Assembly: GCF_019599265.1 (NCBI RefSeq)
Contig: NZ_JAHZTC010000005.1
Location: forward strand, 62,001-126,000
Source: Pontibacter sp. HSC-14F20
GTDB taxonomy: Bacteria > Bacteroidota > Bacteroidia > Cytophagales > Hymenobacteraceae
Direction of reading: 5' to 3'
DNA: 64,000 bases
Under the pieces are notes generated by a model. It ran no database searches. It was given only the letters and a program-made list of their open reading frames with translations, and had not been told where the DNA came from. Shown in pieces: positions 56,133 through 64,000 of the stretch. The position numbers were made by a program, and so were the translations under genes. Every line of letters begins with the position of its first letter. The first letter of the stretch is position 1.

Positions 56133-56161
56133 TAATCAGTTACCAGTGATCAGTTGACAGT
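56131..56161 (+). repeat. CAGTnA-type repeat after the amidohydrolase gene
   Basis: AGTAATCAGTTACCAGTGAT followed by CAGTTGACAGT. It shares AATCAGTTA and CAGTGA with 9493-9511. Its first bases overlap the stop codon. Confidence 0.5.
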
Positions 56162-56180
56162 AAAAATTGATTATTTAAAA

Positions 56181-56220
56181 ACAAAAGCGGCAGCCTGATC
56201 GGGCTGCCGCTTTTGTTTTA
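56181..56220. terminator. Bidirectional terminator
   Basis: A 15-bp perfect stem (56181-56195 with 56202-56216; arm ACAAAAGCGGCAGCC) between convergent genes, with T-rich flanks. Confidence 0.85.
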
Positions 56221-56234
56221 TACCTCTGCTATAC

Positions 56235-57563
56235 CTATCCGGCAACAGGCTCGGCTTCTGCTTGTGGCTCCAGCGATTTCTTGCCTTTTATCAGCGACAG
56301 GAAGATAAGCCCGAGTGCGAAGAATACGATCAGGGCGAGTATGCTGTAGCGCATAGAGCCTGTTACCTGCGCAATAACGCCATAGGCCAGCGTACCGAGC
56401 ATAATGGAAACCTTTTCCGTGATATCGTAGAAACTGAAATAAGAGGCGTGGTCTGTAGTAGTGGCCGGAATCAACTTGGAATAAGTAGAGCGGGAAAGTG
56501 ACTGTATACCTCCCATGACAGAGCCTACCACAGCCGCCAGTATATAAAACTCAAGGGCTGTAGTCGTGAAATAAGCGGCAATGCATATACCAATCCAGAT
56601 GATGACGGCAATGATCAAAGCGCTGATGTTGCCATACCTGGCGGAAAGCGCCGCAAAGCCATAGGCACCGGCAATTGCAACCAGTTGAATGATCAGGATG
56701 GTGATAATCAGGTTATCGCTCGGCAACTTTAATTCCTCTATCCCGAAAATAGTGGCCACGTACATCACGGTCTGCACCCCCATGTTAAAGAAAAAATAAG
56801 CCAGCAAATAGCGTTTGAGCAGGCGCAGCTCCTTTACCTGGTTCAGCACTTTTTTGAGTTCTTTCACTCCGTTCAGTATCCAGCTGCCCTGCGGATTTTT
56901 CTGATAAACATTGGCAGGTAAGTGATAGAAGGTATACTGCGCAAAGCCAAACCACCAGATACCGGTAGTCAGAAAAGCGATACGGGGAGCCAGGCTAGTA
57001 TTGTCTGCGGCAATGCCAAACCAGCCTGGTTTCAAAATCATAGCGAGGTTAAAGAGAAGCAAAAGCACGCTGCCCACATACCCCATCGCAAATCCGCGGG
57101 CACTCAGGCGGTCATACTGATCTTCGGTGGCGATTTCGGGTAGGTATGAGTTATAAAAAACGATACTGCCTGTAAAACCAATGGACGCCAGCATAAACAG
57201 TATAATCGAGATCGAAAATGTCTCTCTGGTAAAAAAGTACAGGCTGGCACAGGCAATGGAGCCCATATAACAGAACAGCTGCATGAACAGCTTCTTGCGT
57301 CCGCTGTAGTCTGCAATAGCGGTCAGGAAGGGATTCAGGAGCACGATCAGCAAAAAAGAACCCGACACCGCATAAGAAAACAGCACGGAGCTTTGAAGTT
57401 CTACCCCAAAGAAGTTAACCAGGGTAGAGCCCGTACCAGGGTGTTTGGATACCGCACTGTAATAGATCGGAAAGATCGTGGAGATGATAACCAGCGAATA
57501 CACCGAGTTGGCCCAATCATATACGCACCAGGCTCTGGTAATAGTGGGGTTGTTTTTTTGCAT
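56235..57563 (-). CDS. UMF1/Atg22-family MFS transporter
   Basis: A 442-residue carrier with about 12 membrane helices. The N-terminus ITRAWCVYDWANSVYSLVIISTIFPIYYS is a signature of the UMF1/Atg22-like MFS subgroup. The central loop DRLSARGFAMGYVGSVLLLLFNLAMI is also typical. Homologues in fungi export amino acids from vacuoles, but the bacterial substrate is unknown. No operon partner. It lies 25 bp downstream of the helical-repeat gene on the same strand, so the two could be co-transcribed. Confidence 0.9.
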   Translation of the reverse strand: MQKNNPTITRAWCVYDWANSVYSLVIISTIFPIYYSAVSKHPGTGSTLVNFFGVELQSSVLFSYAVSGSFLLIVLLNPFLTAIADYSGRKKLFMQLFCYMGSIACASLYFFTRETFSISIILFMLASIGFTGSIVFYNSYLPEIATEDQYDRLSARGFAMGYVGSVLLLLFNLAMILKPGWFGIAADNTSLAPRIAFLTTGIWWFGFAQYTFYHLPANVYQKNPQGSWILNGVKELKKVLNQVKELRLLKRYLLAYFFFNMGVQTVMYVATIFGIEELKLPSDNLIITILIIQLVAIAGAYGFAALSARYGNISALIIAVIIWIGICIAAYFTTTALEFYILAAVVGSVMGGIQSLSRSTYSKLIPATTTDHASYFSFYDITEKVSIMLGTLAYGVIAQVTGSMRYSILALIVFFALGLIFLSLIKGKKSLEPQAEAEPVAG

Positions 57564-57588
57564 AGCAGAAATATAGCAAAATAATTTC

Positions 57589-59097
57589 TTAGCGCGTACG
57601 CGCCTTGGTATTCGCTTCGGCTTTTGCCAGGATCTGTAGAATCAGGTCCCACAAGTGTTCGTAAGGCACAATCTCAATCTCAGCATAAGCGTCTCCGGGA
57701 GCGGGCGTATCCAGCAGTTTCTTATAAAGCGATTCGCCTTTCGTGCGACAGGCCACTGCGTCATAATCTTCTGTTACGGTTAGCACCAGCAGTTTCAGGA
57801 AGAGTTTGCTGCGCAAACTGAAGGCGTCCTTTAAGTGCGTGGAAACATACTTCTTGATACTCTCAATCCGGTATAGCAATGCCTCAGTTTCGCCTCGCTC
57901 CAGCAGGTAGATGAACTGTAATGTCAGGATTGCCACATTGAACCCCAGCTTATCTTTACTGTATTCCGGCAAAGAAAGCAGGTATGGGTTATTGGCCTCT
58001 CCTTCCGGTACAGTTGCCTGCGGGTATACCAGCCTGAAATAAGAGCGATACAGTATCCAGCGCTCTTTGGCAATGGTCGGGATCGTCTGCAAACCGCTGT
58101 TTTCAAAAACCTGCAGTAGTAAAATATCTGCCAGATCATACCTGCGTGCGTGTACTGCTAACAGGAAATAGTTCTCCATGTAAGCAAACCAGTTTCGGGT
58201 AGAGGGTTGATAATATTCAAGGTTCTCCTGTGCATACATTAGTCCATCACTCAGCTGTTTAGCTCTTAGGTGAGCATACACCATGATGAAATTATTGTAA
58301 GTAAGATCGAAACGATGCGCGTTAATTTTGTTTTGTTCAACCAACCTGAGCGCATCAACGGTTATTGCAATAATATCCTTGAAGTTACCTTCCAGTTCAT
58401 GGTACCAGATATAGGTTCTGTAATAAGCATAGTAAGCGCTGAAAGTCCCTGATTCCTCCCATAGTCCTTCCAACTGCTTTATAAGGAGCGGTAGCTGCGG
58501 CAAAAACTCTTTTCTGGTTTTTGTCGATTTGCGCAGCTGCATGTTAATAAACTGAAACATCGAAACCGCCTCCCGCTCCTTCACAAAGCGCTGAATCGTC
58601 GTTTTCAGATCATTCTGCGCTACTGTAAATTTCTTGATCAAGCCCTGGTCTGAATAACCCAGACAAAGCAACTCCAGCGCAGAAACTTTTAAGTCAACAA
58701 AATCGAATTCATGAGCTACTGCGAGTGCTTTGTTGGCTAAACTTATTACCAGATCAAACTCATAGCGTGCGCGTACAATATTTGCCTGATAGATGAGACT
58801 GTTACACTGAATCTCCTTTTGCCGTACGTAGTTTGTTGTTACTTTCTCAGCATTTACATAGTTCAATTCATTAAAAAGCTTCTTTTTAACCCGATGCTTT
58901 AGCATTTTATACCTCACATCATTGGGGTTGGTGTCATACAGATCTTTTGCCGCTTCCTCATCAGAATTATAAAGGCCAAGTTCTATACCTTGGAGAAACT
59001 TCTTCTCCTTTACACTCTGCTTTGGCACATCAAGCAAAGCAGTTTCTGCCTGACTACAGGAAAGCACAATCTCAATCAACTTTTTAATTTCTTTCAT
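57589..59097 (-). CDS. Helical-repeat (TPR-like) cytoplasmic protein, function unknown
   Basis: Start ATG 59097 (MKEIKKLIEIVLSCS) gives 502 residues; a further ATG at 59109 adds four. No signal peptide or membrane helix. The N-terminal module (about 25-70: KFLQGIELGLYNSDEEAAKDLYDTNP then KMLKHRVKKKLFNEL) looks like a conserved Bacteroidota domain. The rest is all-alpha with TPR-like helix pairs. It lacks a helix-turn-helix. It is divergent from a 61-residue peptide gene and an oligopeptide importer, which makes a peptide-sensing role attractive but unproven. Confidence 0.75.
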   Translation of the reverse strand: MKEIKKLIEIVLSCSQAETALLDVPKQSVKEKKFLQGIELGLYNSDEEAAKDLYDTNPNDVRYKMLKHRVKKKLFNELNYVNAEKVTTNYVRQKEIQCNSLIYQANIVRARYEFDLVISLANKALAVAHEFDFVDLKVSALELLCLGYSDQGLIKKFTVAQNDLKTTIQRFVKEREAVSMFQFINMQLRKSTKTRKEFLPQLPLLIKQLEGLWEESGTFSAYYAYYRTYIWYHELEGNFKDIIAITVDALRLVEQNKINAHRFDLTYNNFIMVYAHLRAKQLSDGLMYAQENLEYYQPSTRNWFAYMENYFLLAVHARRYDLADILLLQVFENSGLQTIPTIAKERWILYRSYFRLVYPQATVPEGEANNPYLLSLPEYSKDKLGFNVAILTLQFIYLLERGETEALLYRIESIKKYVSTHLKDAFSLRSKLFLKLLVLTVTEDYDAVACRTKGESLYKKLLDTPAPGDAYAEIEIVPYEHLWDLILQILAKAEANTKARTR

Positions 59098-59406
59098 GCA
59101 AAGGATCAACTAAAAATCTATATATTAGAATTCTATAAAGCTTTCAAATGTCTAGCCTGCATTAAAAACAACTGTTTCCACTTATTTTCGGCTCCAAAGT
59201 AAACTATATATGTTACCTATTAATAACATATAAGATAACAATATATAGATATTAAGCTTTATATGACACATTATTAATTAAATATTACTTTATTTATAAT
59301 TTAAATTAATAAATTGATAGTTACCTTTTTATAAAAACTTTCTTTTCTTTTCACTTCTTCTAAGTGAATCTTTGTTACACTATAAACCGATTTAACCCTA
59401 AAAATC
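59098..59406. other. 309 bp AT-rich divergent regulatory region
   Basis: It separates the helical-repeat gene (minus) from the small peptide gene (plus) and is far more AT-rich than the genes. It holds a 9-bp inverted repeat (59207-59232) and stretches of A/T. No complete TAnnTTTG promoter was confidently placed. Confidence 0.55.
59207..59232. repeat. Inverted repeat TATATGTTA/TAACATATA
   Basis: The perfect 9-bp arms (59207-59215 and 59224-59232) have an 8-nt spacer in the divergent region between the helical-repeat and peptide genes. It is a candidate operator. Confidence 0.5.
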
Positions 59407-59592
59407 ATGGCAACTATCATCATCACAATCATTCTGAACGTTCTGTTAGGCACTCCTACTGAAACAAACAAAGATCAGGCTAACCAGACTGCCACTACTA
59501 CAAGCACTACCACAACAACTACCACGCAGGTACCCGGTGAAGTCATGAACGCCATGGGTGGATCTGGTACTTGGACAACTATTGAGAAATAG
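59407..59592 (+). CDS. Short Thr-rich peptide with an N-terminal hydrophobic segment
   Basis: A 61-residue product. Residues 2-14 (ATIIITIILNVLL) are strongly hydrophobic, like a leader or anchor. A central Thr-rich run (about 27-40) follows, then the C-terminal VMNAMGGSGTWTTIEK. There are no Cys residues. It has no homology I recognise. The oligopeptide-binding protein gene follows 79 bp later on the same strand without a clear terminator. It is a candidate secreted signal or modified peptide precursor; coding status is likely but not certain. Confidence 0.6.
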   Translation: MATIIITIILNVLLGTPTETNKDQANQTATTTSTTTTTTTQVPGEVMNAMGGSGTWTTIEK

Positions 59593-59671
59593 GAAGCCAA
59601 ACGGTCCTTGGGAATTGCTGTATTTTCCCTATCTTGCCTTTACCCTGTTTAGCTAAGGGAGTCAAGAAATA

Positions 59672-61396
59672 ATGCGGAAACATCAGGCATTTCTATTAAG
59701 CTTACTTCTATTACTATTAAATTTTTGCGGTCAGCCAGCAAGACAGCCCGATGAAGTACGTCTGCGCCTGGCTATAGACCCTGGGAGCATTAGCCCGATA
59801 AGCTATAACTCGCAGGAAGCTTTGCAGATAATTAATCTGCTATACCAAAGCTTACTGACTGTAGATCTTGATGATAACACACTGAAGCCAGGCCTTGCCT
59901 CCACTTTCCCGAAAGTGGAGCGCAGGGACTCGCTTACTTTTTTTCATTACCAGCTGCGCCCCGAGGCTGAATGGCCGGATGGAAGTCCCGTTACTGCACA
60001 GGATGTTGCCTTCACCCTGAAGGTGCTCAAGTCTCCTTTCATCCGCAATGAGAGTATCCGCTCACAACTAGAGTTCATACAGGATGTTCAACCTCACCCT
60101 TCTGATCCCAGAAAATTCACGTTCATATGCCTGGGCTATACACCTGAAATGCAACTTCTAACAGGCGATTTTTTTATCCTCCCCTCCTATCTTCTTGATC
60201 CTCAACAGGTATACACGACTATACCTTTGCAGGCTTGGTCCACGGCTGACAGCACCCAATATAACACAGATCGTACAAGGGCTGTGGCTGCGCGCTGCAA
60301 CACGCTGGGCGCGCCTGATAGCAAAGACATTTTGCAGGGAAGCGCCGGCTACCAATTAGCAGAATGGGCAACTGGTCAGTACATTGTGCTGAAACGAAAG
60401 GAAAACTGGTGGGGAAATAACACGGGCAGTGCTGCCGGCTACCTCACCGCCAATCCGGAGCAGATCAATTTCCAGATCATCCCAGATAATACCACCGCAC
60501 TCCTGGCGATTAAGAACGCACAGCTTGATGTACTGGATAATATACCTGTCAATGAATTTGAGCAGCTGCGGCGAGATGAAAACTTCCTTAAAGATTACGA
60601 CCTGCATACACCACAGGGCTATGACCTGATCTATGCTGCCATCAACACGCGCAAGCCAAAGTTCCGCGACAAGCGGACCCGGCAGGCCATTGCGCACCTC
60701 CTGGATATACCGGGTATGATCCGGGTAAGCCAACAGTCCTACGCGACGCCAACAGTAGGCCCTATACCTCCTGACCGGGAAGACTTTTATCACCCAAGGC
60801 TACAGTTGCGCAGTTACGATCCGGCTCAGGCAACCACTTTATTGAAAACTGCGGGCTGGATACAGGATCAAAAGGGTTGGTACCGAAACATAAACGGCCA
60901 GCGGGAAGACCTGCGCATTGAGTTGCTGTACAGAGCCGGCAATACGATGTATGAACAGATGGCGCTTATCTTTCAGCAGCACGCCACCAAAGCAGGTATA
61001 CCTGTTACCTTGCTGCCGCTTGAGGGAAATGTTTACAGCCAGAAAATAGAGCAATTGGATTATGACATGCATTTCAGGGGCATATCAGGTAACCCTTTTG
61101 TCTTTAATTTCAAGCCGTTATTTCATACAAGTTTTGCCGGACCGGGCGGGTTCAACTCAACAGGGTTTGGCACACCAGAAAGCGATCTGATTCTGAACCA
61201 GATCAATGAAGCCGAAAGTGAAGAGGAGAAAGCCCGGTTTTTGCACAGATTACAGGAAATCATACAGGAAGAAGCTGCTTTTCTGCCCCTCTATTTCAGA
61301 AAAGAACGGATTGCGATACACAGCAGGTTTACGAATACAAAGGTGTCGGGCGTGAAGCCATATTACGACCTGAGTTCGTTTACGCTTAAGCCTTAA
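59672..61396 (+). CDS. Oligopeptide/dipeptide ABC transporter substrate-binding protein
   Basis: A 574-residue SBP_bac_5 family solute-binding protein. An N-terminal hydrophobic segment ends NFCGQ, an atypical lipobox with Phe at -1. Family features are LYQSLLTVDLDDNTLKPGLA, AEWPDGSPVTAQDVAFTLKVL and the late FRKERIAIHS region. It captures peptides for the two permeases encoded directly downstream (7 bp gap). A purine-like GGGAG ribosome-binding site precedes the start. Homology to Opp/Dpp/Sap-type proteins is clear, but peptide specificity is unknown. Confidence 0.92.
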   Translation: MRKHQAFLLSLLLLLLNFCGQPARQPDEVRLRLAIDPGSISPISYNSQEALQIINLLYQSLLTVDLDDNTLKPGLASTFPKVERRDSLTFFHYQLRPEAEWPDGSPVTAQDVAFTLKVLKSPFIRNESIRSQLEFIQDVQPHPSDPRKFTFICLGYTPEMQLLTGDFFILPSYLLDPQQVYTTIPLQAWSTADSTQYNTDRTRAVAARCNTLGAPDSKDILQGSAGYQLAEWATGQYIVLKRKENWWGNNTGSAAGYLTANPEQINFQIIPDNTTALLAIKNAQLDVLDNIPVNEFEQLRRDENFLKDYDLHTPQGYDLIYAAINTRKPKFRDKRTRQAIAHLLDIPGMIRVSQQSYATPTVGPIPPDREDFYHPRLQLRSYDPAQATTLLKTAGWIQDQKGWYRNINGQREDLRIELLYRAGNTMYEQMALIFQQHATKAGIPVTLLPLEGNVYSQKIEQLDYDMHFRGISGNPFVFNFKPLFHTSFAGPGGFNSTGFGTPESDLILNQINEAESEEEKARFLHRLQEIIQEEAAFLPLYFRKERIAIHSRFTNTKVSGVKPYYDLSSFTLKP

Positions 61397-61403
61397 TCGT
61401 GCC

Positions 61404-62786
61404 ATGACCAATTTTGTATTCAGGCGGCTTCTGCTGGCTATACCTACACTTTGGTTTATTGCTTCTGCCATCTTTCTGTTAAGCAAACTGATGCCGGGCG
61501 CTTTTGGAAGCACATACCTGGCAGAACAGGAAGCAGGCTATTATAGTAAGAGTGATGTGGCAGCGCGCGACCGAAACTACCGCCAGTTTCTGCAGACCAC
61601 TGGTCAGGACCAGCCTTTATTTTACTTTAGCGTTACATCTGCCGCCTTACCTGACACCCTGCACCGGGTTTTTCCGGAGCGTGACCGTGATTTCCTGAAA
61701 AAACTTTCCTGGCAATACGGCAACCCGGATGCCGCCGCCCGGTTTTTCAGAAGTCTGAAAGAGATGGAAGCAGACCTGTCCGAAACGGAGCGCCTGCAGG
61801 TAAAGGAAAATCTCTACACCATGTATAGCCATCAAGAGCCCGGTGAACTTCAGCAGGCGCTGGCAGGTATAGCAGCGCAATTGCCCGCAAACAGTCCATA
61901 TCAAAGCGAAGTATTGGCGAACGGCTCTACCTTAGTGGTGAGTTCTCCGGGCTATACCTATCTTTTTCCGTCAGTACAATGGCATGGATCTGAGAACCAG
62001 TACCACCGTTGGTTAGCCGGTTTGCTCAAAGGTAGCCTGGGTACTTCGCTGCGAGACGGGCGTCCGGTGGCTACGGTGCTGGGCGATGCGATTGGGAACA
62101 CTTGGTGGCTACTGCTGGCAAGTATACTTTTGGCAACATTGCTGGCCATGGAACTGGCCATCCTGATGGTTCGGAGATCAGGCCGCGTCTGGCGCAGCAC
62201 ACTTCTCCCTTCCCTTTTCCTGCTAGATAGTGTTCCGCTCTTTGTGCTGGCGATGCTGTTGCTGGTGTTGCTGGCAAATCCGGCTTTTTTGCAGCTTTTC
62301 CCAGTATACGGTATGGGTTATTACAACGCTTACGACCAGAGCTGGCTGCAGCAAACCAGTCAGTGGCTGCAGTTTATGGCGCTCCCGCTGATCTGCCTGG
62401 TGCTGGCCAATCTGCCATACCTTACCAATCAGTTTTACCAGGCCATGGCGGCGGTGGCTGGTCAGGACTATATCCGCACAGCACGTGCAAAAGGTCTCCC
62501 GGAGCACCTTGTCATTCGCCGCCACATGCTGCGCAACGCACTGCTGCCTGTTATCACTTTGCTGTCTGATTTTCTGCCAGCCCTAGTGGCGGGCGCAGTT
62601 ATCATCGAAACTATTTTTGCTATACCTGGCGTGGGTCGATTGCTCATCGATGCCGTGCTGGCGCGTGACTATCCGGTAATTGTAGGCATTGTTGTTATTG
62701 TGGCCGTTTTCAGGCTGTTGTCGCACCTGCTGTCTGATTTGCTTTACGCCCTGGCTGACCCACGTATACGCTCGCACGCTTCATGA
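61404..62786 (+). CDS. Oligopeptide ABC transporter permease (OppB/DppB type) with a large insertion
   Basis: A 460-residue permease, longer than the usual 310-330 for this family. The first helix (about 3-27) is followed by an extracytoplasmic insertion up to about residue 215, rich in charged and helical sequence. The typical BPD_transp_1 domain follows, with the EAA loop DYIRTARAKGLPEHLVIRRHMLRNALLPVI. It starts 7 bp after the binding-protein stop and overlaps the next permease by 4 bp (ATGA), so all three genes are one operon. ATPase genes are not in the window. Confidence 0.9.
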   Translation: MTNFVFRRLLLAIPTLWFIASAIFLLSKLMPGAFGSTYLAEQEAGYYSKSDVAARDRNYRQFLQTTGQDQPLFYFSVTSAALPDTLHRVFPERDRDFLKKLSWQYGNPDAAARFFRSLKEMEADLSETERLQVKENLYTMYSHQEPGELQQALAGIAAQLPANSPYQSEVLANGSTLVVSSPGYTYLFPSVQWHGSENQYHRWLAGLLKGSLGTSLRDGRPVATVLGDAIGNTWWLLLASILLATLLAMELAILMVRRSGRVWRSTLLPSLFLLDSVPLFVLAMLLLVLLANPAFLQLFPVYGMGYYNAYDQSWLQQTSQWLQFMALPLICLVLANLPYLTNQFYQAMAAVAGQDYIRTARAKGLPEHLVIRRHMLRNALLPVITLLSDFLPALVAGAVIIETIFAIPGVGRLLIDAVLARDYPVIVGIVVIVAVFRLLSHLLSDLLYALADPRIRSHAS

Positions 62787-63868
62787 AAAACCTTTGGCAT
62801 ATAACGCGTGAATTATGGCAGGAGGCGCTCGCTTTCCGGCTGTCTATGCTATACCTGTTGTTGCTGGCTGTTGTCGCGTTGGCTCTTCCCTGGTTGCCGC
62901 TGGGCTATGGGCCAAACGAACTGGATCTCGAGCAAATTAATCAGGCCCCTTTTGATTGGGTAACTAAGGCAAACAAACCCCGCCACTGGCTTGGAACAGA
63001 CGGTCTGGGTCGCGATGTATTGGCCAACATATTACATGGAGCCCGAACGGCATTTGCCATCAGCTTACCTGTCATGTTAATCGCCAGTTTCATCGGCTTG
63101 TTACTTGGTGCTATGGCGGGACTTTTTGGCAACCGTCGGCTGCACCTGCGTCGGGCTTTTGTAGTGGCTTTACTCATCGGCTTGTTACCTTTCGCTTATT
63201 ACGGCATCTACCTTCCGGCTTTACTCTTCAGCCAGAGCGCCGCCTATTCAGATTTCATTCTTACTGGTATAGCAGCTGTCTGTGTTAGTTTGCCCTTGGT
63301 ATTTGTTCTAACGTTTCTTTTCAACCAACTTCCTTTCCTTAATAAGAAAATACATTTTCCGGCTGACGAGCTCTTACTTAGACTGATCGAAATACAGACC
63401 AGCATTCCAAGGCTTGTGTTGATATTGGTATTGGCAGCTATCGTGCTGCCTACACTGCTGGCTTTGTCTGTACTGTTGGTGCTAACTTTCTGGACGGGAA
63501 CAGCCCGTCTGGCCAGGGCAGAAATGCTTCGCATCCGGGAACTTCCATTTTTTGAAGCCGCAATCAGTCTGGGATTTACACAGAAGCGCCTCCTGGCTCG
63601 GCATGCACTTCCACACTTGCTGGGGCCGGTACTGGTTGCCTTTTCGTTTGGGTTAGCAGGCTTGCTGATGCTGGAGTCTACATTGTCGTTCCTGAACATT
63701 GGGGTTAGCACGGATCTGGTTAGCTGGGGAAGGATGATAGCAGGTATACGTACCAACACAGCCGCCTGGTGGCTGGTCGCTATACCTGGGGCTGTATTAT
63801 CGTTCACCGTACTGGCTTTACAAACAGTCAGCTATTATGTGCTGCGCTCACTTCAGAATAAAAACTAA
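62783..63868 (+). CDS. Oligopeptide ABC transporter permease (OppC/DppC type)
   Basis: A 361-residue second permease subunit. The N-terminal helix is followed by the family segment HWLGTDGLGRDVLANILHGARTAFAIS and the EAA loop ELPFFEAAISLGFTQKRLLARHALPHLL. An insertion near 120-200 makes it somewhat longer than typical OppC (about 300). The start overlaps the OppB-type gene by 4 bp (ATGA). The ABC ATPases needed to power uptake are expected beyond base 64000 or elsewhere in the genome. The last 132 bp of the window hold no gene. Confidence 0.92.
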   Translation: MKNLWHITRELWQEALAFRLSMLYLLLLAVVALALPWLPLGYGPNELDLEQINQAPFDWVTKANKPRHWLGTDGLGRDVLANILHGARTAFAISLPVMLIASFIGLLLGAMAGLFGNRRLHLRRAFVVALLIGLLPFAYYGIYLPALLFSQSAAYSDFILTGIAAVCVSLPLVFVLTFLFNQLPFLNKKIHFPADELLLRLIEIQTSIPRLVLILVLAAIVLPTLLALSVLLVLTFWTGTARLARAEMLRIRELPFFEAAISLGFTQKRLLARHALPHLLGPVLVAFSFGLAGLLMLESTLSFLNIGVSTDLVSWGRMIAGIRTNTAAWWLVAIPGAVLSFTVLALQTVSYYVLRSLQNKN

Positions 63869-64000
63869 TCAGCCCACGTTACTTTTCAACCAATTCTACC
63901 ACGGATACAACTCTCAAATGACCTATTACTGCAATTTGTCTATATAAAACCTCTCTTAAATAGGTATATTGATATTTAAACTAAAAGTATTAAATGTTAC

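Overview
The window looks like a chromosomal segment of a Bacteroidota bacterium, most likely Cytophagales/Hymenobacteraceae (Pontibacter-like). This is inferred from a type IX secretion C-terminal domain at the left edge, several TTG-N18..21-TAnnTTTG promoters, DUF4920, DUF1573, DUF4142 and CarboxypepD_reg/SusC-plug proteins, a LytS/LytTR pair, a fused alpha/beta E1 dehydrogenase and roughly 50% GC. No rRNA, tRNA, CRISPR, IS element or prophage was seen. Gene content is mostly chromosomal housekeeping and envelope functions.

Layout. 1-5.1 kb: end of a T9SS cargo protein, a lone oxidase subunit III, a YceI-like protein, a patatin/beta-barrel protein and a DUF4920 lipoprotein. 5.3-10.5 kb: ligA, a LytS/LytTR two-component pair and dapA. 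10.6-15.8 kb: small envelope proteins, then a cluster of four intrinsically disordered proteins (three Tyr/Arg/Asp-rich with no Lys or Cys, one Lys/Asn-rich with no aromatics). 15.9-18.6 kb: an FAD oxidoreductase plus membrane polyferredoxin operon. 19.4-25.3 kb: a 1936-residue alpha-2-macroglobulin-type protein carrying a SusC-type plug module. 25.7-33.8 kb: STAS protein, YqhD-like and CurA-like reductases, TetR regulator, beta-carbonic anhydrase, PLP decarboxylase, aminotransferase and DUF4142 lipoprotein. 34.0-37.5 kb: a broken P-loop kinase gene, then a umuD-umuC-radical SAM cassette. 37.5-46 kb: Mn-catalase, FRG protein, transglutaminase-like protein, NtrC-like regulator without a DNA-binding domain, MtfA/SEC-C peptidase and LuxE-like synthetase. 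46.2-57.6 kb: fused E1, DUF1573, ald, LTA-synthase-like sulfatase, HsdR_N-type protein, AMP nucleosidase, amidohydrolase and an MFS carrier. 57.6-63.9 kb: a helical-repeat protein divergent from a short Thr-rich peptide gene and an oligopeptide ABC importer, a layout resembling a peptide-sensing locus.

The most unusual signal is not a gene. The heptamer TATACCT/AGGTATA (often CTATACCTG/CAGGTATAG) recurs about every 250-300 bp in both coding and non-coding DNA, in both orientations and in all six reading registers, roughly 30-fold above chance by hand count. It also builds the stems of several intergenic hairpins. I know of no established role for it. It behaves like a genome-wide DNA-level element comparable in abundance to HIP1 or DNA uptake sequences.
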